Made by a program: the position numbers and the translations under genes. The notes below the pieces were generated by a model. It was not told the origin of the DNA, ran no database searches, and worked only from the letters and a program-made list of their open reading frames with translations. 64,000 bases of DNA from positions 124,001-188,000 of the forward strand of contig VDFB02275664.1 of assembly GCA_007258455.2 (NCBI GenBank). Reading direction: 5' to 3'. The DNA comes from Sequoia sempervirens. Taxonomy: Eukaryota; Streptophyta; Pinopsida; Cupressales; Cupressaceae. The stretch's first letter is position 1, and each line of letters starts with the position of its first letter. Positions 22,086-33,485 of this stretch are shown piece by piece.

Positions 22086-22784
22086 TCAACTAAAATTTGA
22101 AAGGAATTTTGGTGACTCCATAAGGGGAGACAGAGAATTTGATAGGCCAGTGATTAGAGCCCCTCCAATCAAGAATTTCTAAATTGGTGGTCCACCTGTT
22201 GTTCATCCAATAATAGGATACCAAAAATCTATCAAGCCTTTCTGAGATAGCCTCAACACCACACCTCCTATTATTCCATGTAAACACACCATTGATTAGC
22301 TTCACATCAATGAGATTCAGGAAACCAATATTATCTCTAAGCAAATTTGAAGAAGGGTCCAGCCTGGCTAATCCACCTCGTTTTTCCTCCAAACTTATAA
22401 CAGCATTAAAATCACCAGCCATAATCCATGGGAGAAACGAGTCTAGAGACTAGATGAAGCTGATGTGAGCCCAAAGCTGTGACTTACCTGAAAGATCAGT
22501 AGGAGCATAAATATTGGAGAAAAGGAATCTTTCTCCAGTCTCAAAACTAGAGGCAACCATAGAAATGGAAGACCGACTAGGTATCCACCATAAGGGGGAA
22601 ACTTTCCTCAAGTTCTAGAAACAAGCCACCCCCCCATAATTGCTCACTGCCAATAGCCCCCACGTGGAGCAATTAGATACCACTGTAGATTGTAATAAAG
22701 ACCAATCCACTCAATTAAACTAGGAACAACCCTTTGTCTAGGGATGTTGTTCAACCCCCTTACATTCCATGATAATACAATCAT
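22086..22784 (-). pseudogene. LINE ORF2: apurinic-type endonuclease
   Basis: ORF2 starts at 22784 with MIVLSWNVRGLNNIP, the usual opening of plant L1 endonucleases. After frame damage, MAGDFNAVISLEEKRGG, FTWNNRR and ISERLDRFL follow. The last motif, normally SDHWPI, reads GSNHWPI: the codon at 22153-22155 is AAT, so a catalytic Asp has become Asn. The enzyme would nick genomic DNA to prime reverse transcription. Confidence 0.88.
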
Positions 22785-24208
22785 TTATGGGGGTGGGAGA
22801 AGTGGGAATCAATGGGTTTCATAGACCCAGAATCAACCAATGTATCACCCATAATTTTGACCTTCTCTTGATTAGTCTTCCTTCCACTCCTTGACGGTTT
22901 GTCTAGAGGCCCCTTTTTAAAGGATTTTTGCTGCAAGCCTAAGGCAGGAGAAGCCTTATTACCCTTCATAGGATTTGAGGTCCCCTTAGTAGGAGGGGGA
23001 ATAGGAGCCACCACAACTGTACCCATCGGAGCCTGTGACCCCTGGAGATCTCCGATATCCTGAACTTGAGAAGGTAAATCCATAGCCATCTGACCTACCT
23101 GTTGGTCCCCTGATGATAAAATATGATCCTCCTTCTTTGCATCCTCATCCTGAGCCTCATGCTGACCTTTATCCCCAGAAGAGAGCTCAACTGGAATTCC
23201 TTCCTCTTGGACTAAGCTATCAAGAGCCTCAAACCTGTTAAAGGTGCCATCATTCTGTCTATCCATCCAAGTTCTCTTCTTGCCTTTTCCTTTGTTACGG
23301 GACTTCACCAGAATAAATCCATCCTTATCAACAGGTCCATTAGACAAAGGAGCCTTCCCCTTGTCTTCCCTAGGAGGTCTAGAGGCAGCCAAGGGGGAAG
23401 ATTTAAATCTGGGGCATCTGCGATGTAGATGACCATATTCATGGCAAATTCTGCATCTAAATGGTAGGGTCTCATAATCCAGCTATTGGATCCAAGAAGA
23501 TGAACCCATGCAAATCTCCATAGAATCTGGTAATGGATTATTTAAATCAACTTCTACACAAATACGAGCAAAAGAAATTACCTTGCAATCTTGAGTTTGT
23601 GTAGCCGATCCCACAGGTTTCCCAAGAAGCAAAGAGATTGAATGAAGAATATCTTCCCTCCAGAATTCCAAAGGAAGCCTTGGCAATCAAACCCACACAG
23701 GCACCTGTGAGGGGATCTCTTCAACAGAGTTAAATCCCATGTGCCAAGGCTTGATGAAGAGCCCCACCTAGTTAAAGAAATAAGGGCCTCCTTCAAAAGC
23801 CCTATTCCTGTCCAACATGCTTGAAAAGATAACCAGAAAATAGTTATTAGCCGCTAAAAGAATCTCCATATCTCCTTCAGGGTTCCAAACCCGACGTGCC
23901 CAGGATTCCAACACAAGTAGAGAAAGACGAAGGCCCAAAAATTTTCAAATAAGGGCATGATTGCACCAGTATTCAACATCCTCCAAAACTTGCTCAGGTT
24001 GAATAACCAAAACTGGTCGATCTTCAAATCTCTCCAAGCATCTGTTTACTTTTTTTATTCAAAACATCCTTTTTGAAGAGGAGGCACCTTTCCCATATTG
24101 GGGTTTACCTATTCATTCCTTACTACTGGCATGCATAGGAGAAGACAGATCTATCATCTCCAAATCCCCTGAGGATACTTGAGAAGAAGCTAGACCACGA
24201 TTCTCCAT
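22781..24208 (-). pseudogene. LINE ORF1: DUF4283-like plus CCHC zinc knuckle
   Basis: The start is ATG at 24208 (MENRGLASSQVSSGDLEMID). The middle part reads as a DUF4283-type RNA-binding region (YFLVIFSSMLDRNRAFEGGP, then LPLEFWREDILHSI, then GSATQTQDCKVISFARICVEV). The knuckle CRICHEYGHLHRRCP lies at about 23408-23455. The C-terminal 200 residues (22781-23392) are hydrophilic and low-complexity, with RNKGKGKKRTW. Five in-frame stops lie in the N-terminal two thirds. ORF1 binds LINE RNA. Its stop TGA overlaps the ORF2 start as ATGA. Confidence 0.85.
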
Positions 24209-24522
24209 GGCCCAACGAACCAAATCATCAACAAAAGAGAGAATAAGATGGGGTAGGTGACCCACAGTCTCAAATCACCACACGCCTCCGGCCAAGGACA
24301 TCCCACGCACAAAAACCAGGCAAAAAATGCCCACCCGTAGGCCAAAAATGATCAAACACCCCTACCCGACCAAAGCAAAACCCCTGCACCAACTTAAAAA
24401 ACCCCCCGCCAGCAACAGAAAGCTCGAAGTTCGAGCACGGTCACCAAAAGAAGAACGGGCTAGGGCACGTAGGCCCTAGCTCGCACCAGTCCTCCGCACA
24501 GCTCCATCCCCCCAAATTTTCT

Positions 24523-24537
24523 CATATATACCTATAT
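24523..24537. repeat. Target site duplication of the LINE, right copy
   Basis: This is CATATATACCTATAT, identical to 18409-18423. Confidence 0.9.
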
Positions 24538-25299
24538 ATTAATATATATACATATATATTATTTTAATATCTATAACAAACAAACATATATAAATATATA
24601 TTCATCGATAAGTATATATACAAAATGTGTATATATAACATATATGTCCAATTGATTTCCCCGTGTATATGATGTATCTATGTATGAGTATGTGTAAGTA
24701 TTTCTACCTACGTATACACACACACATATGCTCATACGCATGAGTTATCATATTCACATACATATATACATATATACATATATACATTCAATGTATATAC
24801 TTGTCGATTAATATATAAATATAAAGACATGAAGAACTTATAATTAATACAAATATTTAGTCACTTAATTCAAATTAAGACTAATACCAAAATCATTTCA
24901 AATCATCCAAAACTATGACTGAGGGTTTTACTTACCAATTCTTGAACTAACATGACTCAACTTGACTATTCGATGTTGTGATTTTGTGATAGATCAAGTA
25001 GGTACATTAGTGGTTACCAAACCAAAATCCTCTCCTAAGTGATACTCCCCATCTCTTATCAGAGCCTAGGTCAATTCTTACTACATCTAAATTAGTGCAT
25101 CACAATAGTATTTAGACGATAACATTACATTCATATACATCATATATATTTCATCTTCAAAATATTTAAAGCATATAAATTACATTGCATATTCATTCAT
25201 CACATTTTTTATCAATATTTACAAAACATAATCAAGTATTAAAAAATTTTAACCCTTCAAAGTAACAATAAATAGGTAATAACACAATGGGGTGTAATA
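24538..25299 (-). repeat. 5' LTR of element D, part 2 (after LINE)
   Basis: This continues the alignment with 4873-6607, without the microsatellite expansion, the MITE or the TRIM. It ends GGGGTGTAATA, where the left copy has GTGTAACA, so the terminal CA is mutated to TA. The next bases (GCGGA) belong to the LTR of element B. Confidence 0.88.
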
Positions 25300-25401
25300 G
25301 CGGAGCACAAAAAAGAACAAAACCATGTCACCTTGTACACTCTTTTATTCAAATTTTCTCAAAAGCACTTGGAAACCAAGTGAGCTGGTTGCATCACCAA
25401 C
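25300..25401 (-). repeat. 3' LTR of copia element B, piece between D and C
   Basis: About 100 bases (CCTTGTACACTCTTTTATTCAA, CTTGGAAACCAAGTGAG, GCATCACCAAC) match 45156-45259 in the other LTR of B. Both ends are insertion points: D to the left, where GCGGA corresponds to GTGAA of the intact copy, and C to the right, after CACCAAC. Confidence 0.85.
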
Positions 25402-25406
25402 ATTAG

Positions 25407-26465
25407 TGTTGACATTTCATGCCACCCTTAGATGACCCATCATTAATAACTGATCTAAGAGATCCTACATGGGCCATCTTGCATGAATTCTCCTTGAAGG
25501 GTCCTAAAATTGGCTAAGTCCTAGTGTTTCGAGCTTTCGGTCTTTCACTTACCTCTCTACTCACATGTCTTCTTCATCTCTCCTACTCCCTCTCTTCCTT
25601 CCATTTTCCTCTAAGTGTTTCGGGTTTCAGCCATCAGCCTTACCCTTTAACCCTTATCACTTCCTCCTAGTAAGATGCAAGCCTTACCTCTAATCACTGA
25701 AGTCCCCAAGAGGCTTTTCAATATTTTTCTAAGTCATGATTTGTTAGACTTTGGGGTTCGGTCTTACCTATTATCGCTTTCCATATTTTCATCATAGAAA
25801 CTAGATCTTCCTCCTAACCCCCAATCCCTAAAACATCTTCCGCCTTTCAGGCATCGAACTTTCATATTCTGCCTTTCTTCCTTTCCACTTTCACTCCTTC
25901 CTTTGAAAGTTCAACGAAGTGTTGGGTTTTCGAACTTTAGGATTCAACCTTATCCTTTACCTCTTACCTCTCTTCAACAAGAAGTAACTCTTCTCTTGAA
26001 CCCTCGATGACTCCTTTCAAACTTCGACATTCGATCTTTCCTTTTACCCTTTTCATTTTTGTGATAAGGCATAAGCCTACTTCCCAACCTCTAAAGCCCT
26101 AAAATTTTTATTCTTCCAGACTTTGTGATTCGCTCCTTCTCCTCCTCTCTTCTTTTCTTCTAGTATGTGGTAAGAAGTACTCTCGAAGCCTGATCTTTGA
26201 CGGTCTAATGCCAAAATGTGCATAAAGTATGAAGCAGGCTCGACACCTGATCCCCAACGAATGTGCTCATTTTTGTGCCTCCAGACCATTTAATACATAG
26301 TAAAGGTTTTCTTTTAGGCCCCTCGATGCCTCAACCTTTCAATGGATTTAATGTGTTTTCTAGGTGACACCATTAATGCTTGATCCAACTTCTTAGTGGC
26401 CTATTTCAATTTTTGTACTTCAAGGATGAAATTTATTGCTCCTCTTGACTTTTACAAGTGGATCT
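25407..26465 (+). repeat. 5' LTR of element C, part 1
   Basis: The LTR starts TGTTGACATTTCATGCC and aligns with 37113-38163. The preceding ATTAG is a decayed copy of ATCAC, which follows the other LTR at 38985 and stands alone in the intact B LTR at 45260. The block is rich in CTTTC and CCTTTC pyrimidine runs. It is cut by element A right after GATCT. Confidence 0.87.
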
Positions 26466-27713
26466 TGTTGGCAACTCAAGGGCAAACAATTGAGAGGGGG
26501 GTGAATCAGTTTTCACTGAATCTCAAAATTATTCAACTTATTAACCTTAATTTCAAATCTGATCATCAATCATGAAAGCATAAATGAACAACACATCAAA
26601 AACACACATAACACCAAGATTTTTTACGTGGAAATCCTATTAGGGGAGAAACCATGGTGGAGATCAATCCAAAAGATTATACCCTATTAAAAGTATAAGG
26701 AAATATGAATTGGGAATGCAAATGCATTTAGGCACACTGCCTAGAGCTCACTACTCAAATACAACAAGGTTAACTACCCAAGGAAGACACACTGTCTTAC
26801 AAAAAGATTCAGATTAAAACCATTCAGATTTGAACTAAGAAAATAGCATCTGCTAATGCCTGGTTACAGTTTCGGTTAAGCACATGAACACTTCTTCACT
26901 CTTCTTCACTCTTTGCTCTGCCTTCGAATGATATGAACTTTATTCTCACATAGGATTCATACACTTCGCATTCACACCTCTTTAACACTTCAAACAATCA
27001 CTCTTATATATTTGCAACAAGAAATTACATCCCTATAAGTCGGCCACAAAAAGATAATAAAATAATTACAAATAGTTAGCCCAAAACAAATAAAGATTAT
27101 TCATGTGAATCAACCAAGGTCAGCCATAACATAGTGAAGACCGAAAACAACTTATCCAACACGAAAACACTTCAATTAATTTCTCCTCAAATATCCACAA
27201 CACGCTTCAACACCTTGTCGGCCAAGAACATGAAAAACATGAACACACAAGAGAAAATATCGGATCACGAGAACAACGATCAATGCGGACTTGTCACAAA
27301 GATAGAGAATGAACTAGAAACATCCACAAGCATCATGAAACACTAGAGAAGCATCTAAAGCAACTAAACTTACTAAAATCACAGAATCTTCAATCAAGAA
27401 CACTAACTGAAGCGACAAAAAAATGTCAGAATGAAAATCACCATAACTCGATCAACTCTTCATGTGTATATCTGAAAATCAATGTGGATAAACTAGAAAT
27501 ACTCAACAAGAAACCATTTAGTCCACAACCTCAAAAAAACAACGTACTGAACACACCGATAGAAAGAACTTCACTTCACCACTCACAACCTATAGCACTT
27601 CTTATTACATTTTTCTCAATATCCTCGACATATACAACTTCTAATGCAACAATGCTAATAGTGTTGACATCAATGACAACCACATATCAACAACACAACC
27701 ACAAAATCCAACA
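26466..27713 (-). repeat. 3' LTR of copia element A
   Basis: This 1,248-bp block from TGTTGGCAACTC to AAATCCAACA matches 32252-33480. By eye about one base in fifteen differs over the first 150 bases. GATCT precedes it (26461-26465). A frame at 27484-27798 crosses the LTR boundary and is not a gene. Confidence 0.93.
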
Positions 27714-27726
27714 ATCTCCCCCTTTG
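27714..27726 (-). promoter_or_regulatory. Polypurine tract of element A
   Basis: The minus strand reads CCAAAGGGGGAGAT directly before the LTR start TGTTGG, the standard position of the plus-strand primer. A second similar tract (CTCCCCCTTTGACATC on the plus strand) lies at 27877. Confidence 0.88.
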
Positions 27727-28079
27727 GCATTGATCATAACACATGATGTGAAAAATACCATCAACACAACTACGCTTACTTCTTCCTTTAAGTTCTGACT
27801 TTTCTTTCCTCAACTCTTCTCCCCACAAAGCTCTTCTCCCCGGATAATCAATAGTTTGTTTTTCACATTACTCTTCTCCCCCTTTGACATCAATGACAAA
27901 GATCTCTTCAATACAAGTTACGAACCACATATCTAAACTTCTAAACATCTAAACATCTGACTACTCCCCCTGAGTAGTAGCCACCACAACATCAATCCGG
28001 ATCAGAATATGATCATGAAATGCATGGATTGATGCAATTGAATGCATCCTCAGTTCTTATTAGGAGGGGTAATCACCCC

Positions 28080-28670
28080 TAATTTCCCTCTGAGATACTC
28101 AAAAGTATCCTTAGGCAACAATTTTGTAAAGATATCTGCAGTCTACTCCTTAGTAGGCACATACTCCAATCTGACTTCCTTTTCACTTACCTTCTCTCTC
28201 AAAAAGTGAAATTTTATAGATATATGCTTGGTCTTTGAATGTAGCAATAGATTCTTAGAAATGTTAATAGCACTTGAGTTATCACAAAATATAATAATAG
28301 GCTCATCATACACAACTCTGATATCCTTCAGCATCTGTTTCATCCACAATACTTGAGTACAATTATTAGTAGCAGCAATGTATTATGCCTCTGTAGTAGA
28401 TAAAGAAATAGCATTCTACTTCTTACTCAACCATGAAATCAACTTCTTTCCCAAGAAAAATGCTCCACCACTCATAATTTTCTTGTCATTTACATCTCCT
28501 GCCCAATCAACATCAGTAAAGGAACTCAAACTAAGATCATCATTTTTAGGATACCATAGATCAAAATCAACTATCCCTTTCAAGTATCTAAAAATTATCT
28601 TCACAACAATCACATGAGATTCTTTAGGATCAGCTTGAAATCTAGCAACAATACATACAACATTCATGAT
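28080..28670 (-). pseudogene. A: RNase H region of pol
   Basis: The minus strand encodes VKIIFRYLKGIVDFDLWYPK, then SFTDVDWAGDVNDKKIMSGGAFFLG with the first Asp, and after a gap FCDNSSAINISKNLLLHSKTKHI and FHFLREKVSEKEVRLEYVPTKE, the normal C-terminus of copia polymerases. The two pieces are in separate frames (28416-28667 and 28143-28349), so a frame break lies near 28350-28415. Confidence 0.88.
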
Positions 28671-29800
28671 ATCAAGCCTATTTTAAGTCAAATAAAGCAA
28701 TCCACCAATCATTGATCTATATCTTGTCTAATTTTCCTTTGAAGAATCATTATCAGTTGTCAGATTGCATCCGGTCACCATGGGTCTACCAACAGGCTTT
28801 GAGTCCTCCATATCGAATTTCTTCAGCAATTCCTTCACATACTTGGACTGAGATATAAAAATCCCTTTATCTAATTGAGTAATTTGCAATCCCAAGAATA
28901 ATTTCATCTCTCCAATCATTGACATTTCAAATTCATTCTACATCTCATTAGTAAACTTCATGCTATCATCTCCTCTAAATATGATATCATCAACAAAAAC
29001 TTCTACAATCAAATCTTTATCATTATTTTGAAATACAGATTACTATCAACAGTACCTTTGTTAAATCCAAGTTTCACCAAGTACTTATCCAATTTGGAAT
29101 ACCATGCTCTAGGGCTTGCTTAAGACCATACAATTCTTTCTTCAATTGACACACCATATCTTCCTAATCAGTCAACTAGAATCCATCAGGTTGCTCAACA
29201 TATACCTCTTCTTCTAATTCACCATTTAGAAAAGCAGACTTGACATCCATTTGATAAACCTTGTAGTCTTTATAAGCAACATAAGCAAGAAACAATCTCA
29301 CGACTTCAATTCTAGCAACAGGGGAAAAGGTTTCTTCAAAATCAATATCTTCCATTTGAGAATATCCCTTACAAACCAGTCTTGCTTTGTTTCTAACCAC
29401 TTCACCTTGTTCATTTAGTTTGTTTCTAAAGACCCATTTTGTTCCAATTACATTCTTATCCTTAGGTCTGGGAACAAGAATCCATGTATCATTCTTCTCA
29501 ATTTTTTGCAGTTCCTCTTTCATTGCTTCAACCCAATGCTCATCTTTGCATGCTTCATTCACACTGTTAGGCTTAGTCTTTGAAATAAAACAATACTCTT
29601 CTACAATTTTTCTCGTAGTTTGGACACCTTTGTTCTTATCACCTATGATCTGATTCTCTAAATGATTCAATCTCACATACCTTAGAGTCTTCTTAGAATG
29701 TTCTTCAACTTCAAGCTCTTCTGATCTCTCTTCTGTTCTTCCATCAGTTTCTCCTTCTTGATTTTCTTGATTCACCGAAAGGATTTGAACTTGACTTGTA
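28671..29800 (-). pseudogene. A: reverse transcriptase region of pol
   Basis: A 199-codon open frame (29176-29775) carries the hydrophilic linker and the RT start: [82 protein letters not shown]. The catalytic box reads EVFVDDIIF at about 28984-29010, with both Asp intact. MSMIGEMKLFLGLQITQ and YVKELLKKFDMEDSK (28728-28925) follow. Stops and small indels lie between 29000 and 29175. Confidence 0.92.
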
Positions 29801-30790
29801 GTCTAACCTTGCTTTCCTTTGATTGTATTATCATTCTTATCATCAAAATCATATCCATAGGTTATGGATAGTGCAAGTATGTCTTCATCAACCTTAACAT
29901 TTGGACTTTCAACTAGTTTCTTCAATCTTTTATTGTAACACCGGTAGGCCTTACTTTTAGTAGCGTAACCCAGAAAGATTCCTTCATCACTCCTAGCATC
30001 AAAATTTCCTATATCTTCATCTCTTTTGATATAACACTTGCTTCCAAAGATTTTGAAATATTTAATAGTAGGCTTTTGACCAGTCCAAAGTTCAAAAGGA
30101 TTCTTACTAGTATTGCCTTTGATTTGTACCTGGTTAAGTGTCTACACAATAGTACTCACAACTTCTCTCCAGTAGATATGAGGCACATTTCCTTTCAACA
30201 TCATGGTTCTAGTTGCATCTAGAATTGTTTTGTTCTTCCTTTCCACAACTCCATTTTGTTGAGGGGTCTGTAGTGCAGATAACTATCTCTTTATTCCATG
30301 CTCTTCACAAAAAGAATTAAACTCACCAGAAGTGAATTCACCACCTCTATTTGATCTCAGACACTTAATCTTCAAATCAGTCTCTGTCTCAACCATAGCC
30401 TTAAATATCTTGAACTTTTCCAGAGTTTCATGTTTCTCCATTAAGAAAGTAGCCCACATCATCCTTGAATAATCATCAATAAGCAATATGAAGTATCTGT
30501 AACCTTGTAAACTTCTAGTTCTAGCAGGACCACACAAATCAGCATGCACAAGTTCCAACAATCCATTTGAATTTTTCTATTTACTTCGAAATGAAATTCT
30601 TGTTTGCTTTCCTAACTAACATTCTTTGCATATGGCATTAGTAGGTTTCATCAACTTAGGAAGATCTCTCAGAGCCTTAGTGGAACTTATCTTGACAATG
30701 TTATCAAAGTTAACATGACACATTCTCCTATGCCATAATCAACTCTCATCAACTTGAGCAATCAAACAAATTTTACTAGCAACATTCAAA
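29801..30790 (-). pseudogene. A: integrase region of pol
   Basis: The minus strand gives the integrase core. MLELVHADLCGPARTRSLQG carries the first Asp. FILLIDDYSRMMW and KCLRSNRGGEFTSGEFNSFC follow, where the usual SDRGGEF reads SNRGGEF; the codon at 30349-30351 is AAT, so a catalytic Asp is lost. The C-terminal part has GSKCYIKRDEDIGNFDARSD and EGIFLGYATKSKAYRCYNKR. Stops occur near 30265 and 30150. The upstream HHCC region lies around 30600-30750. Confidence 0.9.
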
Positions 30791-30827
30791 TGAAAGATAT
30801 TACCTTTTGTTTGTGTACCTAATGCAA

Positions 30828-31439
30828 TCACATTCCAAAATTTCCCAATATTTTGCACTTACCATCCATGAACTGAAGATTGTATCCCTTATTGACCATT
30901 TGACCAACACTCAAAAGACTATGCTTCAAACCTTCAACATACAAGACATTATTAGTGTTATGCTTACCATCAAGAGAAATGCATCCTCTTCCAAGGATCA
31001 CACCAACTATGTTATCACCAAATCTCACAACACCACCATCATACTTCTCCAAATTCAAAAACCTACTTTTATCTCCTGTCATATGATGAGAACAACCACT
31101 ATTAATTACCCATTCATTTTTCTCTTCAACTCGAGTAGCTAAGGCTTTCTCCACATTTGTACAACTAGTAGATTCAACAAACATAGGATTATTTTCCTTG
31201 ATAGCAATAAACACAAATTCATCTTCACTTGCATTTCCTTTGTCGGATTCATTATCTGTCACACCTTCATCAGTAGCATAGTAACACTTCTTTTGGAATT
31301 TAGGCTTGTTAAATCTTGGCTTGGAAACTCTCTCAAGACACCTTGATGCAAAATGACCTATCTTATTACAAGAGAAACATTTAATAGGAAACTTTCCCTT
31401 ATACTTACCTTGTCCTCTGGCTTCTCTTTTCACAATCAA
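30828..31439 (-). pseudogene. A: gag C-terminus (zinc knuckle) and protease
   Basis: One 203-codon open frame holds CFSCNKIGHFASRC (a CCHC knuckle that binds RNA, about 31330-31375) and the protease. The protease active site WVIDSGC reads WVINSGC (codon AAT at 31101-31103), so the catalytic Asp is lost. HHMTGDKSRF and GCISLDGKHNTNNVLYVEGL follow, the usual protease to integrase junction. Confidence 0.92.
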
Positions 31440-32238
31440 TGCTTCAAGTTCTTCAAGCTCTCTTTCTTCTTCATCCAGCTATTTCATTTCATCCTCATAC
31501 TTGAATGTCTTTCTTGATGAACTTTCACCCGAATCATATCTCTATCTATCTCTTCCAAAAGTAGTAGCCTTAAATGCAGATTCAACCTTAGGAAGGGCAT
31601 CACCAAATTCACTCAACTCAAAAGCAATAAGCTTACCAATCAACATATCTCTAGTAACATTTGTCATAGTTCAAAGCTCTTCAATAGCACTAGCCTTGAC
31701 TTTGTAAGAATCAGGAAAAGATCTAAGCACTTTAGCAACAATCTCTGATTCATCTATCTATCCACCAACACATCTGATACCACACACAAGTTCATTTACT
31801 CTTTGCATGAAGTAGTAACATTTTCATCATCACCCATTTTCAAATTTTCATATTTTCCTTTCAGACATTGTAGCTTAGCAATCTTCATATTTGTATCACC
31901 TTCATACAAGATCTCCAACTTCTTCCAGATCTCATAAGAATTCTTCAGATCCATCACATTTGTCATCTCAGTATCAGTCAAAGCACTCAACAACGCCTCC
32001 TTAGCCCTGATATTATATTCAGCATCCCTGATCTCAACAGAAGTAGTAGGACCATTTTGTGGAATAACATATATATTTTTTGTAATGCTCCAATAGGGTT
32101 CACCAATGCATCTCAGATGGCACTCCATTCAAGATTTCCACAAAAAATAATTTGTTCCATCAAATCTAGGACTATCCTTCTTATAAGTCACCATCCTGGA
32201 TCACCTCAAGTTGTTAAACTTCTTCCAAGGAACCACAA
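31440..32238 (-). pseudogene. A: gag N-terminal half (UBN2-type)
   Basis: The 110-codon frame 31796-32128 includes AEYNIRAKEALLSALTDTEM, SYEIWKKLEILYEGDTN and MKIAKLQCLKGKYENLKMGD, the copia gag core. It is followed with breaks by the region leading to the knuckle. Gag packages element RNA in virus-like particles. Confidence 0.88.
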
Positions 32239-32249
32239 GCTCTATACCA
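32239..32249 (-). promoter_or_regulatory. Primer binding site of element A
   Basis: The minus strand reads TGGTATAGAGC two bases from the LTR. It is the initiator-Met site TGGTATCAGAGC with one base deleted. Confidence 0.85.
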
Positions 32250-32251
32250 AT

Positions 32252-33480
32252 TGTTGGAAACTCAAGGGCAAACAACTGAGAGGGGGGGTGAATCAGTTGT
32301 CACCGAATCTCAAACTTATTCAACTTATTAACCTTAATTTCAGATCTGATCATTAATCATGAAAGCATAAATGAACAACACATCAGAATCACACATAACA
32401 CCAATATTTTTTTATGTGGAAACCCTGTTAGGGGAAAAACCACGGTGGAGATCAATCCGCAAGATTATACCCTGTTAAAAGTATAAGGAAATATGAATGG
32501 GAAATGCACATGCATTCAGGCACACTGCCTAGAGCTGACTGCTCAAATACAACAAGGCTAACTACCCAAGGAAGACACACTGTCTTACAGAGATTCAATT
32601 AAAACCATCCGGATTTGAACTAAGAAAATAGCATCTACTAATGCCCGGTTACAGTTTTGGTTAAGCACATGAACACTTCTTCACTCTTCTTCACTCTATG
32701 CTTTGCCTTCAAATGATCTGAACTTTATTCGCACATAGGACTCATACACTTTGCATTCACACCTCTTTCACACTTCAAACAATCGCTCTTATATATCTGC
32801 AACAAGAAATTACATTGCTATAAGTTAGCCACAAAAAGATAATAAAATAATTACAAATAAAGATTATTCATGCGAATCAACCAAAGTCAGCCATAACATA
32901 GTGAAGACCAAAGAAAACATCTCCAACACAAAAACACTTCAATTAATTTCTCCTCAAAGATCCACAACATGCTTCAACACCTTGTCGCCAAGAACATGAA
33001 AAACATGAACACGCAAGAGAAAATCTAGGATCACGAGCACAACGATCAGTGTGGACATGCCACAAAGATAGAGAATGAACTAGAAACATCCACAAGAATC
33101 ATGAAACACCAGAGAAGAATTCACAATAACTGAACTTACTGAAATCATAAAATCTTCAATTAGGAACACTAACTGAAGTGACAAAAAAACTGTCAGAATG
33201 AAAATCACCATAACTTGATCAACTCTTCATGAAAATCTCTAAAAATCAACATGGATAAACTAGACATACTCAACAAGAAACCCTTTAGTCCACAACCTCA
33301 TAATAGCAACGTATTGAACACACCAACAAAAAGAACTTCACTTCACCACTGACAACCTGTAGCACTTCTTATTACATTTTTCTCAATATCCTCAACATAT
33401 ACAACTTCTAATGCAACAATGCTAATAGTGTTGACATCAATGACAACCACATATTAGAAACACAACCACAACATCCAATA
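32252..33480 (-). repeat. 5' LTR of copia element A
   Basis: This 1,229-bp block from TGTTGGAAACTC to CATCCAATA (terminal CA mutated to TA) is the partner of 26466-27713. GATCT follows at 33481-33485. Confidence 0.93.
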
Positions 33481-33485
33481 GATCT

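Larger units (their letters stand above)
18424..24522 (-). mobile_element. LINE (L1-type, with RNase H) inserted in the D LTR
   Basis: The element is 6.1 kb and flanked by a 15-bp duplication. Its 3' end on the minus strand is A-rich (plus-strand T-rich run 18424-18442). Two ORFs overlap by ATGA at 22781-22784. ORF1 has a DUF4283-like part and a zinc knuckle. ORF2 has endonuclease, reverse transcriptase, a zf-RVT-like Cys/His region and an RNase H. It appears full length, judging from a start codon at 24208 with about 310 bases of 5' untranslated sequence. It is GC-richer than the surrounding DNA and marked by stops and frameshifts. Confidence 0.92.
26466..33480 (-). mobile_element. Ty1/copia element A, complete, inserted in the C LTR
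   Basis: The element is 7.0 kb with two LTRs of about 1.24 kb, a primer site, a polypurine tract and the copia domain order gag, protease, integrase, RT, RNase H. A perfect 5-bp duplication GATCT flanks it (26461-26465, 33481-33485). The sister C LTR shows the empty site at 38159-38163. It is the youngest-looking coding element of the nest, with the longest open stretches, but its protease and integrase active sites each have an Asp-to-Asn change and stops interrupt the polyprotein. Confidence 0.94.

Noticed and set aside
30807..31142. 111-codon plus-strand frame
   Set aside because: Antisense to the well-supported gag/protease frame of element A.
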